From Myxococcales bacterium (GTDB lineage: Bacteria > Myxococcota_C > UBA6777): a stretch of 64,000 nucleotides of DNA. Below are positions 18,098 through 26,458 of this stretch, one piece after another (position 1 is the stretch's first letter; the number at the start of each line of letters is the position of its first letter). The notes under the pieces were generated by a model. That model ran no database searches and was not told the DNA's origin. It saw only the letters and a list, made by a program, of their open reading frames with translations. The position numbers and the translations under genes were made by a program. The stretch spans positions 124,001-188,000 of the forward strand of contig JACKEL010000003.1 of assembly GCA_020632975.1 (NCBI GenBank), written 5' to 3'.

Positions 18098-18562
18098 ATG
18101 TTTCGAACGTCACGGATACGCATGTTGTTGGGGCTCCTTTGGGTGGGGGTGGCTTCCTTGCGTTGTTCTTTGGTGATCGATCCTGTCGCCTTAGAAAGCG
18201 AGCAGCGCGGTGATCCTTGTTGGGACTCTTGTGTGCGGCTTGGCTTTAGCAAATCTTTTTGTCAGGAACGATGCGCATCCTCCGAGCTTTTGGGCGGAGA
18301 CTGTTTGAGTTATTGCTCCGATCTTTTGATCAAACGATCTGAGCAAGAGCCTTTCTTTCGCCAAGAACAATCGCGACGTAGCTTTTGTGGTGTCGCTTGT
18401 GGTGACACTTCGATGCGTCGCAAGTGTTGGGATGATTGCTTAAAAGAGCGCATACCCCCACCACCTTCTGCACCACCTCCCTCCGCAGATAAAAAGAGCT
18501 ACTGCGAAAACTACTTTTGCGGTCCCGCGCTTTCTGATGTTCCTCGCCCTCCTGCCCCCTAA
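18098..18562 (+). CDS. Cys-rich lipoprotein, third gene of the sigma/FecR operon
   Basis: This 154-aa protein starts 2 bp after the FecR stop, with GGAAG about 6 nt before its ATG. A hydrophobic N-terminus ends in VASLRC, a plausible lipobox, so it is probably an outer-membrane or periplasmic lipoprotein. The mature part has 12 or more Cys, including patterns such as CWDSCVRLGFSKSFCQERC and CGVACGDTSMRRKC, then a Pro/Ser-rich tail and CENYFCGP. I do not recognise the family. Its place in the operon suggests it senses or is controlled through the sigma/anti-sigma pair. Confidence 0.8.
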   Translation: MFRTSRIRMLLGLLWVGVASLRCSLVIDPVALESEQRGDPCWDSCVRLGFSKSFCQERCASSELLGGDCLSYCSDLLIKRSEQEPFFRQEQSRRSFCGVACGDTSMRRKCWDDCLKERIPPPPSAPPPSADKKSYCENYFCGPALSDVPRPPAP

Positions 18563-18604
18563 AAATCTTTTTTGAAAAAAGCGGAAAAAAAACCAGCGGC
18601 CCAT

Positions 18605-19010
18605 GCATCTTGATCATTGAAACGATCAGAGAGGTTGAGATGTAAGACAAGAAAGTCTCTCAGCCATATTCTCTCTTTTCTGACGAAAGCAATGGACGCT
18701 TTCCAGAAAAACCTCAAAAAGGATGGAGGAACCAGTCAACGACCCACCCCTAAAGGGGCGGGCTTGCTTGGGTAAGCCCACGTTGACCAGACGACGGACA
18801 GAGGAAGTGACGAAAGTCAAAGTGGTTCGTCAACGATAGACAGCATGGAGACACCCTCGGATGCCGCCTCAGTCCGAGGCACTGTCGTGGCTCTGTAAAC
18901 ATCTGCTTGGGTCTGCGGAAGTCAACCACAATACGAAGGCTGTCTATCCCGTCGAGAGGATGTCGGATTCTGTGCTGGCCTCAACTGTACAGATACGCAC
19001 CACCTGAAAA
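18605..19010 (+). ncRNA. Omega RNA (HEARO-type) of the IscB system
   Basis: The ~450 bp before iscB has no gene but is rich in paired arms. Hairpin 18676-18710 pairs TTTTCTG+GAAAGC with GCTTTC+CAGAAAA. A junction closed by GTCAACG (18735-18741) and CGTTGAC (18781-18787) encloses CCCACCCC/GGGGCGGG (18743-18762) and TGGG/CCCA (18769-18780). A GAAA tetraloop hairpin is at 18808-18819. A perfect 10-bp long-range helix pairs GATAGACAGC (18835-18844) with GCTGTCTATC (18939-18948) and encloses CCTCGGA/TCCGAGG (18855-18879). GTGGTT (18822-18827) and AACCAC (18924-18929) would cross that helix as a pseudoknot. Position, size and complexity match HEARO/omega RNAs, which guide IscB. The guide would be the bases just 5' of the element; exact ends are not determined. 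Confidence 0.75.
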
Positions 19011-19021
19011 GGAAAAACGTC

Positions 19022-20254
19022 ATGTTCGTTTTTGTTCAAAACCAACACGGACTTCCCCTGATGCCTTGTTCTCCTGCCAAGGCTCGCCGTCTGCTCCATG
19101 CTGGCAAAGCCAAGGTGCTCCGAAGAACGCCCTTTACACTCAAACTATTGTATGGCTGTTCAGGATACAAACAACCTGTGGTTGCGGGCATGGATACGGG
19201 AAGCAAAACCCTTGGATGCGCGGCGGTCGCCAACGGTCAAGTCGTCTATCAGTCGGAGGTCACACTCCGAACCGATGTGTCCAAAAAGATGCAGCAAAGG
19301 GCGATGTATCGGCGGAGTCGGCGAGGGCGCAAAACCCGCTATCGCAAGGCCCGCTGGCGCAATCGCGCATCCATGCGAAAAGACGGAAGGCTGGCACCTT
19401 CGCTCACCTCCAAGGTGGAAAGTCACCTACGCGAAAAAAGGCAGGTGGAGGCGCTGCTTCCGATCTCGCGGTGGAAAGTGGAAACCGCCAGTTTCGACCT
19501 CCACAAACTCACGAACCCCGATGTGGAGGGTGCAGGGTATCAGGAAGGCGCTCAAAAGGGCTTTTACAACGTGAAAGCCTATGTACTCGACCGAGACGGG
19601 TACCGTTGCCAATCAAGGCAAAAAGTCGAACACGACAAGGTGTTGCAAGTCCATCACAAGGTGTTTCGCTCGCAGGGTGGGACAGAGACGCCCGACAATC
19701 TGGTCACGTTGTGTCGAAGATGTCACGAAGACTTGCACGCTGGAATGTTTGCGCTCAAAGCGAGAAAAAGCAAAACGAAACAGGCGACGGAAGTGGGTAT
19801 CGTGAAAGCGCAGTTGAAGAAACGCTGGGAGTTTGAAGAGACGTATGGCTACGAAACGAAGTGGAAGCGAGAACAATGTCTGGGCTTGCCGAAAAGCCAT
19901 GCCAACGATGCGGTGGCGATTTGCTGCGAGGACGGGGAAACGGTGAGGTTGAACGATGTGTTGTACTTGAAGCGGCACGTTGCGGGAGGGGACTACCAAC
20001 AAACCAAAGGGGCACGCTCCGAAAAACGCATCCCAACAGGAAAACTGTTTGGGTTACGCAAACACGACTTGGTGAGAACAGAAAAAGGCACAGGGTTTGT
20101 GAAAGGCAAGCGCAGCACAGGCTTTTTCGCACTGGAAAGCATCGAGGGCGAAACGCTCACGGCTTCCGTCAACGTGAAGAAGGGCACCAAGCGGCTAGCC
20201 GCGAGAAGCACCACCCTCATTCAAAGAAAGGACGGCGCTTCCTCCCCCCTCTAA
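19022..20254 (+). CDS. iscB: IscB RNA-guided nuclease (RuvC/HNH, Cas9 ancestor family)
   Basis: This 410-aa protein has the full IscB layout: PLMP motif (residues 12-15) in the N-terminal domain; RuvC-I AGMDTGSKTLG with Asp58; Arg-rich bridge helix (RRSRRGRKTRYRKARWRNR, ~97-115); RuvC-II VETASFD with Glu154; HNH domain ~185-240 with LQVHHKVFRSQGG (His211, His212), Asn226 and CRRCHEDLH; RuvC-III KSHANDAVAI with Asp296; and a C-terminal domain (~340-405). Known IscBs use an omega RNA to cut DNA next to a target-adjacent motif. All catalytic residues appear intact. One oddity: the first HNH zinc knuckle reads CQSR rather than CxxC, while the second (CRRC) remains. AAGGA lies 9 nt before the ATG. 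Confidence 0.93.
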   Translation: MFVFVQNQHGLPLMPCSPAKARRLLHAGKAKVLRRTPFTLKLLYGCSGYKQPVVAGMDTGSKTLGCAAVANGQVVYQSEVTLRTDVSKKMQQRAMYRRSRRGRKTRYRKARWRNRASMRKDGRLAPSLTSKVESHLREKRQVEALLPISRWKVETASFDLHKLTNPDVEGAGYQEGAQKGFYNVKAYVLDRDGYRCQSRQKVEHDKVLQVHHKVFRSQGGTETPDNLVTLCRRCHEDLHAGMFALKARKSKTKQATEVGIVKAQLKKRWEFEETYGYETKWKREQCLGLPKSHANDAVAICCEDGETVRLNDVLYLKRHVAGGDYQQTKGARSEKRIPTGKLFGLRKHDLVRTEKGTGFVKGKRSTGFFALESIEGETLTASVNVKKGTKRLAARSTTLIQRKDGASSPL

Positions 20255-20273
20255 ACAAGGGGGTCTCCGCGCC
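20234..20273 (+). repeat. Right-end hairpin of the IscB element
   Basis: Nested inverted repeats GGCGC/GCGCC and CCCCC/GGGGG overlap the last codons of iscB and end 9 bp before the ATG of the next gene. This is the expected position and form of an IS605-type right end. Confidence 0.65.
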
Positions 20274-20282
20274 TAAAAAAAG

Positions 20283-20918
20283 ATGAAATCGTCAAAAGCA
20301 TGGAGCTTACTGGGTGTTTTCTTACTTTTGCCCCTCGTTGCTGCTTGTGGAGCCGCTGACGGGAGCTCTGAATCCTCGTTGGCACAGTCTGGAACCAGCA
20401 GCACGTCAAGTGCAGGAGCCACCAGCCAAGGACAACAAGGAACACGATGCGAATGCAAAAAAGGCGGCGATCAAGCACGGCCTGATGCATCCGAACCTTC
20501 CGCGGATGGACGCCCTGAAGGAGACAAACCCAAGTCTGGCGAACAAGACTGCGCAAAAGGTGCAGAGCCTCCTCCACCTCCCCCCAAAGGCGATTGCCAA
20601 CGACCTGAAGGCGCACCCCCCGCAGATGGCTCCAAGCCCGATGGCTCGCAGCCTCCGCCCCCCAAAGGTGCTTGTCAGTGTCCTGATGGCTCTAAGCCCG
20701 CGCCTCCCGCAGATGGCTCGCAGCCTCCGCCTCCTGCAGATGGCAGTAAACCCGCGCCCCCTGCGGATGGTAGCAAACCTGCGCCCCCTGCGGATGGTTC
20801 TAAACCTGATGGCTCGCAACCTCCACCTCCCAAGGGTGACTGCCCACGCCCTGAAGGTTCGCAACCCCCCGCAGATGGCAGCAAACCAGCTCCCTCACCT
20901 GCTGAGGATACCATCTAA
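20283..20918 (+). CDS. Pro-rich repeat lipoprotein
   Basis: The 211-aa protein begins with a lipoprotein signal (WSLLGVFLLLPLVAACG, lipobox VAAC). After a Ser/Thr/Gly-rich stretch and a CECKKGG segment, it is dominated by units of PPADGSKP, PPPPKGDC and GSQPPPP, a flexible extended surface or periplasm-spanning stalk. Cys residues recur every ~25-50 residues, perhaps as cross-links. The ATG is only ~10 bp from the IscB right end and lacks the GGAG-type ribosome site seen elsewhere (only an A-run). The element may therefore have cut off its leader or operon promoter. I know no specific function. Confidence 0.75.
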   Translation: MKSSKAWSLLGVFLLLPLVAACGAADGSSESSLAQSGTSSTSSAGATSQGQQGTRCECKKGGDQARPDASEPSADGRPEGDKPKSGEQDCAKGAEPPPPPPKGDCQRPEGAPPADGSKPDGSQPPPPKGACQCPDGSKPAPPADGSQPPPPADGSKPAPPADGSKPAPPADGSKPDGSQPPPPKGDCPRPEGSQPPADGSKPAPSPAEDTI

Positions 20919-21377
20919 CCCCCGTAATATACGGATGTCCTGAACTCTTCGAGGTGAAAGTTCCCGAAAGCTCGTCTTCTTCAGGAAGAAGAAGATGGTT
21001 GTCAAAAGCTGGACGCCCTCAACCCCTGTTTCGAGCATCCGCTCGACCCCGCAACCTTGGTTCCTGTATCCCCGAGCATGATGCTCTGATTTTTCTCCTC
21101 CATTGTCTTCTTTTACGAGGTGACCTCGCTGTCCATGGAAGGGCAGAGAAGATGATGGGGGATTTTTTATGTTTGGAGGCGCACTTTTGTTTTGTGTGTC
21201 GCGGTGGGACAAACCTTTCTGCTATCTAGCCAACGTACATCACGCTTTGAGATGTTCCCTTTTTGAAGCTGCGGATCTTTCGCTCTCGTAGAAATCGAGT
21301 AGTGTTTCTGTGGCTTTGTTCGCGATCTGTCTAGGGATCTCGATTGGTTCAGCGTGTGTCTTTGAATGGAGAGTTTT
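20919..21377. other. 459-bp gene-free region
   Basis: No convincing gene is found on either strand. It holds an inverted repeat CTTCTTC/GAAGAAG near 20973-20991, a terminator-like hairpin (separate entry) and, near its end, the ribosome site of the beta-helix protein gene (GGAG at 21368-21371). The remainder probably contains that gene's promoter; no clear -35/-10 pair is visible. Confidence 0.5.
21074..21095 (+). terminator. Putative intrinsic terminator after the Pro-rich lipoprotein gene
   Basis: A short hairpin with arms GAGCA and TGCTC (loop TGA) is followed by TGATTTTT. It lies about 155 bp after the lipoprotein stop. The 5-bp stem is weak, so this is a tentative call. Confidence 0.4.
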
Positions 21378-24300
21378 ATGCAGGAAAAAAGGTTTGTTCG
21401 TTTTTGGGGAGGTCTGGTCTTTGGTCTCCTTGGTTGTTTGGTGGTTTGCGGCATCTTTCCTTCGATGGCCCACGCGATCACTGTTTCAGGTTCGTTGGTG
21501 ACCAACACACGTTGGGGAAAAGCCCAGTCACCTGTGATCCTCACGGGCGATCTCACTGTCGAGTCCAATGTGACGTTGACGATCGAAGCGGGCGTGGTGG
21601 TTCAAGCGAAGAATAACCAAGACAGCCAAGTGAGCGGTACAGATACTTCGCGGGTGGAGTTGATCGTCAAAGGGACCTTGGTCGTCGATGGAACTGCTGC
21701 GGAAGCGACAAAGTTTTCTTGCGAATTGAACAACACCGTGAACTGTTGGTATGGCATCCGCTTGCAGACAGGCGGAAAAGCAACGCTAAAATATGCGGAT
21801 ATTCGGGATGCTTACTATGGTGTCTTCACAGAAGGCGGCACCGCGGATATCAGCAACAGCCATTTGCACCACAACTACGTGGGTTATCGTAGCAAAAGCG
21901 GTACAACGCTCCTCAAGTACTCGCTTTTTTATCGCAACCAACAACAAGGTCTCGATATCTACGCTCCTACGGGGGTGAGTGCGACCTTGGATCACTTAAC
22001 GATCGCAAATAACGGATCTTACGGGATCTACGTCACTCGCAGCGGCGGCCAAGCCACGATCCAAGACAGCATCCTCGCGCAAAATACGAACAGCGGTTCG
22101 CCTTATCAGATCTATGCGTCGGGTACGGGCTTTCAGACTTGTACCAACAATTTGATCTGGAGCTCTCGCTCGACAAGCACGCTGTCTTCGCAAACATGTA
22201 CTTCCACTGTGGCCTATAATCCGTTGTTTGTGGACGAGTCCTCTAGCGTCTACGCGATCTTTGATCGCTCTCCTGCGAGAAAGTGGGCTGGTAACGCAAC
22301 GGATGCAGGGGCGCTCCCTTGGGTAAGTACGGATACCACGACACTTTTGCACGGTTCTTTGGTGGTGAATACAACGCTTCCTGCAGGGAATTACACCTTG
22401 CTTGGTGACTTGGTGGTGCGTTCGGGAACGACTTTGACTCTCTCTGCTGGGGTCAAGATCGTTGGTTCAACGGACGATATGGTCGGTGGGACGGATACTT
22501 CGCGCGCTGAGATCATCGTTGAAGGTTCGCTTGTGATCAATGGAACGTCTGCAAGCCCCGTCTCTCTCGCAGGAACGACGTCAGGTTTCAACCGTTGGTA
22601 TGGCATCCGCTTGCTAACAGGCGGAAAAGCAACGTTGAAATATACGGATATTCGGGATGCTTACTATGGTGTCTTTACAGAAGGTGGCACCGCGGATATC
22701 AGCGACAGTCGCTTGCACCACAACTACGTGGGTTATCGCAGCAAAAGTGGTTCAACGGTCCTCAAAACCTCGCTTTTTTATCGCAACCAGCAACAAGGTC
22801 TCGATATCTACACTCCTACGGGGGTGAGTGCGACCTTGGATCATTTGACGATCACAAATAACGGATCTTACGGGATCTACGTCACCCGAAGCGGCGGCCA
22901 AGCCACGATCCAAGACAGCATCCTTGCGGAAAATACGAACAGCGGTTCGCCTTACCAGATCTACGCGTCGGGTACGGGCTTTCAGACTTGTACCAACAAC
23001 TTGATCTGGAGCTCTCGCTCGACAAGCACGCTGTCTTCGCAAACATGTACTTCCACTGTGGCCTATAATCCGTTGTTTGTGAACGCATCCGTGGACAATT
23101 ACGCGATCTTTGATCGCTCTCCTGCGAGAAAGTGGGCAGGTAACGCAACGGACGCAGGGGCGCTCCCTTGGGTAAGTACGGATACTACGACACTTTTGCA
23201 TGGTGCTTTGGTCATCGACACTACGTTGCCCGCAGGAAATTACACCTTGCTTGGTGACTTGGTGGTGCGTTCGGGAACGACTTTGACTCTCTCTGCTGGA
23301 GTCAAGATCGTTGGCTCGACGGACGATATGGTCGGTGGGACGGATACTTCGCGCGCTGAGATCATCGTTGAAGGCAACTTGAATGTGGTGGGGACAGCGA
23401 CGAATCCTGTGAGCTTTGCAGGAACAACGTCAGGCTTCAATCGTTGGTATGGTATTCGCTTGCTAACAGGTGGAAAAGCAACGTTGAAATATGCGGATAT
23501 TCGGGACGCTTACTATGGTGTCTTCACAGAAGGCGGCACCGCGGATATCAGCAACAGCCATTTGCACCACAACTACGTGGGCTATCGCAGCAAAAGCGGC
23601 ACAACGCTCCTCAAGTACTCGCTTTTTTATCGCAACCAGCAACAAGGTCTCGATATCTACGCCCCTACGGGAGTGAGTGCGACCTTGGAGCACTTGACGA
23701 TCACAAATAACGGATCTTACGGGATCTACGTCACTCGCAGCGGTGGCCAAGCCACGATCCAAGACAGCATCCTCGCGCAAAATACGAACAGCGGTTCACC
23801 TTATCAGATCTATGCGTCGGGTACGGGCTTTCAGACTTGTATCAACAACTTGATCTGGAGCTCTCGCTCGACAAGCACGCTGTCTTCGCAAACATGTACT
23901 TCTACCGTGGTGGGGAATCCGTTGTTTGTGGACGAGGCGACAGACGATTATCACTTGACAGCGACCAGTCCTGCCCGCCAAAAAGCCACGGATGGAACGG
24001 ATCTTGGGGCTTATTCTTTTGCTCCAACGCTTGCACAGATCCTTGTCCTCCCCAATACAGCGAGCCTTGACCCAGGAAAGACCCAGCAGTTTACGGCAGA
24101 AGCGTACGATAGCAATGGTGGTCAGATCATGGGACTCAGCTTTACTTGGAAGGTCGTCAATGGCGGCGGAACCATCAATGCTTCGGGGCTTTTCACCGCA
24201 GGGGCAACGGTGGGGACGTACAGCAACACCATCGAAGCGAGTTCAGGAAGCATCAAGGGTTATGCGACGATCACGGTCAATGGGCCAACGATCGCAAGCG

Positions 24301-26387
24301 TGGTGATCACACCTTCGACGATTACCTTACAGCCTGCGGGACAACAGCTCTTTGTGGCAGCCGCCTATGATAGCAACAACCAGCGGATCTCTGGGGTCAG
24401 CTTCTCTTGGTCTTTGGTCAATGGCGGTGGCACGTTGACCCAAAGTGGTGGACTGCACACGCAAGCGACGTTTGTTGCGGGGAGTACGGAAGGAAACTTT
24501 ACGATCCAAGCGACTTCAGCGACAGGGAATGTCACAGGCACCGCGACTGCGATCGTGAAAAAAGCCGCAACCTTGGCGAAGATCACGCTTGCTCCAGCCA
24601 CCACGACCCTCAAAGTCGGCGGAAAGATCACGTTTACCGCGACAGGTGAGGACACCAACGGTCAGCCTATCGCGACAGGAACATTGGCTTGGAGTGCGAG
24701 TGTTGGGACGATTACACAAGCGGGTGAGTACACAGCGCCCAATACAGCGGGCCTTGCGACCATCACAGCAGAGAGCGGTGCCATCAAAGGGACTGCCACA
24801 GTTCAAATCTCCCAAGGACAGGCCCCTACAGCGCCAACCTTGCAAAGTCCCGCAAGTGGTGCATCTGTCGGCTCTTTGACGCCTGCTTTGGTCTTGGTCA
24901 ACAGCACAGATGCCGATGGTGACAAACTGACCTATACGTTTGAAGTGGCTTCAGACTCGGCCTTTGCGCAAAAAGTAGGCTCGCAAAACAATGTTGCAGA
25001 GACCTCTGGCACGACGCAGTGGACGGTGGCACCTGCACTTCAGGAAAACAAAACCTACTACTGGCGGGCCAAAGCTTCGGATGGAACGCTCGAAAGTCCT
25101 TGGTCAGCGGTTTACTCTTTCAGCGTCAACGCCAAGAACGATCCTCCCACAGCACCCAAGCTTTCGTACCCTGTGGATGGTGGCCAAGTCGCGGAACAAC
25201 AGCCCTCTTTGGAAGTCACCAATGCAAGTGATCCCGAAGGTAGTGTGTTGACGTATCGTTTTGAAGTCGCGACAGATGCGGCCTTTCAGCAGATCGCGAC
25301 CCGCTCCCCAGCGATCAATGGCGGCACAAACGGTACGACAACTTGGAAAGTCGATGTCCAACTTGCGGATGGGAAAAAGTATTACTGGCGAGCCAAGGCC
25401 ACAGACAAAGAAGGTCTGGATGGACCTTGGATGACGACAGCGACCTTTACAGTATCGCTCGCAAACAAAGCTCCTTCCGCACCGCAAGCGCGCAAGCCCA
25501 AGGATGGTGATACCGTCACCACGAACAAACCCGACTTTGAAGTGATCAATGCTGTCGATCCTGAGAGTGATCCTGTGACGTTGGATATCGAAGTGGATAC
25601 GGTCAAAACCTTCGATAGCAACGACAAGATCGTGCAGGAAAAGCTCGCACAAGATGGCAGCGGGATCACCACATGGACCTCAACGAAGGAACTTCAAGAA
25701 AATACGTCGTATTTTTGGCGTGTTCGGGCTTCGGATGGCAAAGCGACGACACCATGGGTCTTTGGTGGTGAGTTCTTTGTGAACAGTCAAAATGATCCTC
25801 CCACCGCACCCACGCTCAAATCCCCAGCCAACGGGGACACACAACCCACCATCCAAGTGAAGTTGCTTGCCCAAGAGTCTAGCGATCCTGACAAAGATCC
25901 ACTGAAGTACCATCTCCAAGCCTCGCTTCAACAGGACTTTTTGAGCGATGTGATCGAAGACAATCAACTTCAAGCCAACAATGGCGAGATCGCTTGGTCC
26001 CCAGCGGGCTTGCAAGCAGGCAAGACCTACTATTGGAGAGCGCGTGCTCATGATGGCAAAGTAGAAGGACCTTGGTCAGAGGTGTGGAGCTTTACGATCC
26101 AGGCGCAAGCTTCGGAAGAAACGGTCGCTGAGCCTGTTGCTGAGTCCGTGGTCGAAGCGACGCCCGAAGCTGGAAGTCCCGAAGAACCCGCCGTGGAAGC
26201 GAGCGGCAAGGAGAGCCAAAACAAAGAAACAGGACAAGGCGGCGAAGGAAGCCCCGAAGGAAAAGGAACGGGCGGATGTGGTTGCCAAGGCAACTCGCCG
26301 ATGGGACCGACCTTTGGGGGGATATTGTTGCTCTTGTTGGTGGTCTTGCGCAGGCGCCGTGAGGTTGCATCCAAGATTAGGGCGTGA
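21378..26387 (+). CDS. Giant beta-helix surface protein with MYXO-CTERM anchor
   Basis: This 1669-aa exported protein has a signal peptide (FGLLGCLVVCGIFPSMAHA). ATG 21378 follows GGAG with 6-nt spacing; ATG 21366 has no support. The first ~860 residues form three 283-residue repeats of right-handed parallel beta-helix type (LKYADIRDAYYGVFTEGG, LHHNYVGYRSKSG, DHLTIANNGSYGIYVTRSGG). Then come about three Ig-like (BIG-type) domains (ITLAPATTTLKVGGKITFTA and similar) and four FN3/cadherin-like units with YYWRAKA and DPEGS/DPESDP motifs. The tail is an acidic Glu/Gly linker, CGCQGNSP, a hydrophobic helix and RRRR, matching MYXO-CTERM sorting signals. Likely role: large adhesin or carbohydrate-interacting surface protein. 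Confidence 0.88.
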   Translation: MQEKRFVRFWGGLVFGLLGCLVVCGIFPSMAHAITVSGSLVTNTRWGKAQSPVILTGDLTVESNVTLTIEAGVVVQAKNNQDSQVSGTDTSRVELIVKGTLVVDGTAAEATKFSCELNNTVNCWYGIRLQTGGKATLKYADIRDAYYGVFTEGGTADISNSHLHHNYVGYRSKSGTTLLKYSLFYRNQQQGLDIYAPTGVSATLDHLTIANNGSYGIYVTRSGGQATIQDSILAQNTNSGSPYQIYASGTGFQTCTNNLIWSSRSTSTLSSQTCTSTVAYNPLFVDESSSVYAIFDRSPARKWAGNATDAGALPWVSTDTTTLLHGSLVVNTTLPAGNYTLLGDLVVRSGTTLTLSAGVKIVGSTDDMVGGTDTSRAEIIVEGSLVINGTSASPVSLAGTTSGFNRWYGIRLLTGGKATLKYTDIRDAYYGVFTEGGTADISDSRLHHNYVGYRSKSGSTVLKTSLFYRNQQQGLDIYTPTGVSATLDHLTITNNGSYGIYVTRSGGQATIQDSILAENTNSGSPYQIYASGTGFQTCTNNLIWSSRSTSTLSSQTCTSTVAYNPLFVNASVDNYAIFDRSPARKWAGNATDAGALPWVSTDTTTLLHGALVIDTTLPAGNYTLLGDLVVRSGTTLTLSAGVKIVGSTDDMVGGTDTSRAEIIVEGNLNVVGTATNPVSFAGTTSGFNRWYGIRLLTGGKATLKYADIRDAYYGVFTEGGTADISNSHLHHNYVGYRSKSGTTLLKYSLFYRNQQQGLDIYAPTGVSATLEHLTITNNGSYGIYVTRSGGQATIQDSILAQNTNSGSPYQIYASGTGFQTCINNLIWSSRSTSTLSSQTCTSTVVGNPLFVDEATDDYHLTATSPARQKATDGTDLGAYSFAPTLAQILVLPNTASLDPGKTQQFTAEAYDSNGGQIMGLSFTWKVVNGGGTINASGLFTAGATVGTYSNTIEASSGSIKGYATITVNGPTIASVVITPSTITLQPAGQQLFVAAAYDSNNQRISGVSFSWSLVNGGGTLTQSGGLHTQATFVAGSTEGNFTIQATSATGNVTGTATAIVKKAATLAKITLAPATTTLKVGGKITFTATGEDTNGQPIATGTLAWSASVGTITQAGEYTAPNTAGLATITAESGAIKGTATVQISQGQAPTAPTLQSPASGASVGSLTPALVLVNSTDADGDKLTYTFEVASDSAFAQKVGSQNNVAETSGTTQWTVAPALQENKTYYWRAKASDGTLESPWSAVYSFSVNAKNDPPTAPKLSYPVDGGQVAEQQPSLEVTNASDPEGSVLTYRFEVATDAAFQQIATRSPAINGGTNGTTTWKVDVQLADGKKYYWRAKATDKEGLDGPWMTTATFTVSLANKAPSAPQARKPKDGDTVTTNKPDFEVINAVDPESDPVTLDIEVDTVKTFDSNDKIVQEKLAQDGSGITTWTSTKELQENTSYFWRVRASDGKATTPWVFGGEFFVNSQNDPPTAPTLKSPANGDTQPTIQVKLLAQESSDPDKDPLKYHLQASLQQDFLSDVIEDNQLQANNGEIAWSPAGLQAGKTYYWRARAHDGKVEGPWSEVWSFTIQAQASEETVAEPVAESVVEATPEAGSPEEPAVEASGKESQNKETGQGGEGSPEGKGTGGCGCQGNSPMGPTFGGILLLLLVVLRRRREVASKIRA
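21510..23960 (+). repeat. Three 849-bp tandem repeats within the beta-helix gene
   Basis: The same sequence recurs in frame at an exact 849-bp period. For example, AACG(C/T)T(A/G)AAATAT(G/A)CGG begins at 21782, 22631 and 23480. Within each unit, stretches of more than 100 bp are nearly identical, with copies 1 and 3 closest. Unit boundaries are approximate. The period is 283 codons, so copy-number change by recombination would keep the frame. Confidence 0.85.
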
Positions 26388-26458
26388 GCGCTTGTGGGGA
26401 TGGGGAGACTCGGGTGGGGGCTTTGCTTTTGGCAAGGTCGTTTTCTTTTCCAGAAAGA

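Larger units (their letters stand above)
18600..20273 (+). mobile_element. IscB element (IS200/IS605-type, no TnpA)
   Basis: The element comprises an upstream structured-RNA region, the iscB gene and a terminal hairpin. The left end cannot be fixed by eye and is placed near 18600, after the stop of the Cys-rich lipoprotein gene. The right end is a double palindrome: arms GGCGC (20234-20238) and GCGCC (20269-20273) enclose CCCCC (20245-20249) and GGGGG (20259-20263). This is the kind of subterminal hairpin used by IS200/IS605 elements. No Y1 transposase gene is in the window, so mobility would need TnpA in trans. The six bases after the right end, TAAAAA, fit the NWRRNA pattern reported for an IscB target-adjacent motif, but such an A-rich match is weak. 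Confidence 0.75.

Noticed and set aside
18907..19836. Plus-strand open frame starting inside the RNA region and overlapping iscB
   Set aside because: It uses another frame of iscB, has no ribosome site, and its composition is shadow-like (Arg/Ser/Pro-rich).
20314..20943. Alternative frame over the Pro-rich lipoprotein gene
   Set aside because: The 20283 frame has a lipobox and regular PPADGSKP repeats; the alternative has no signal or known composition.
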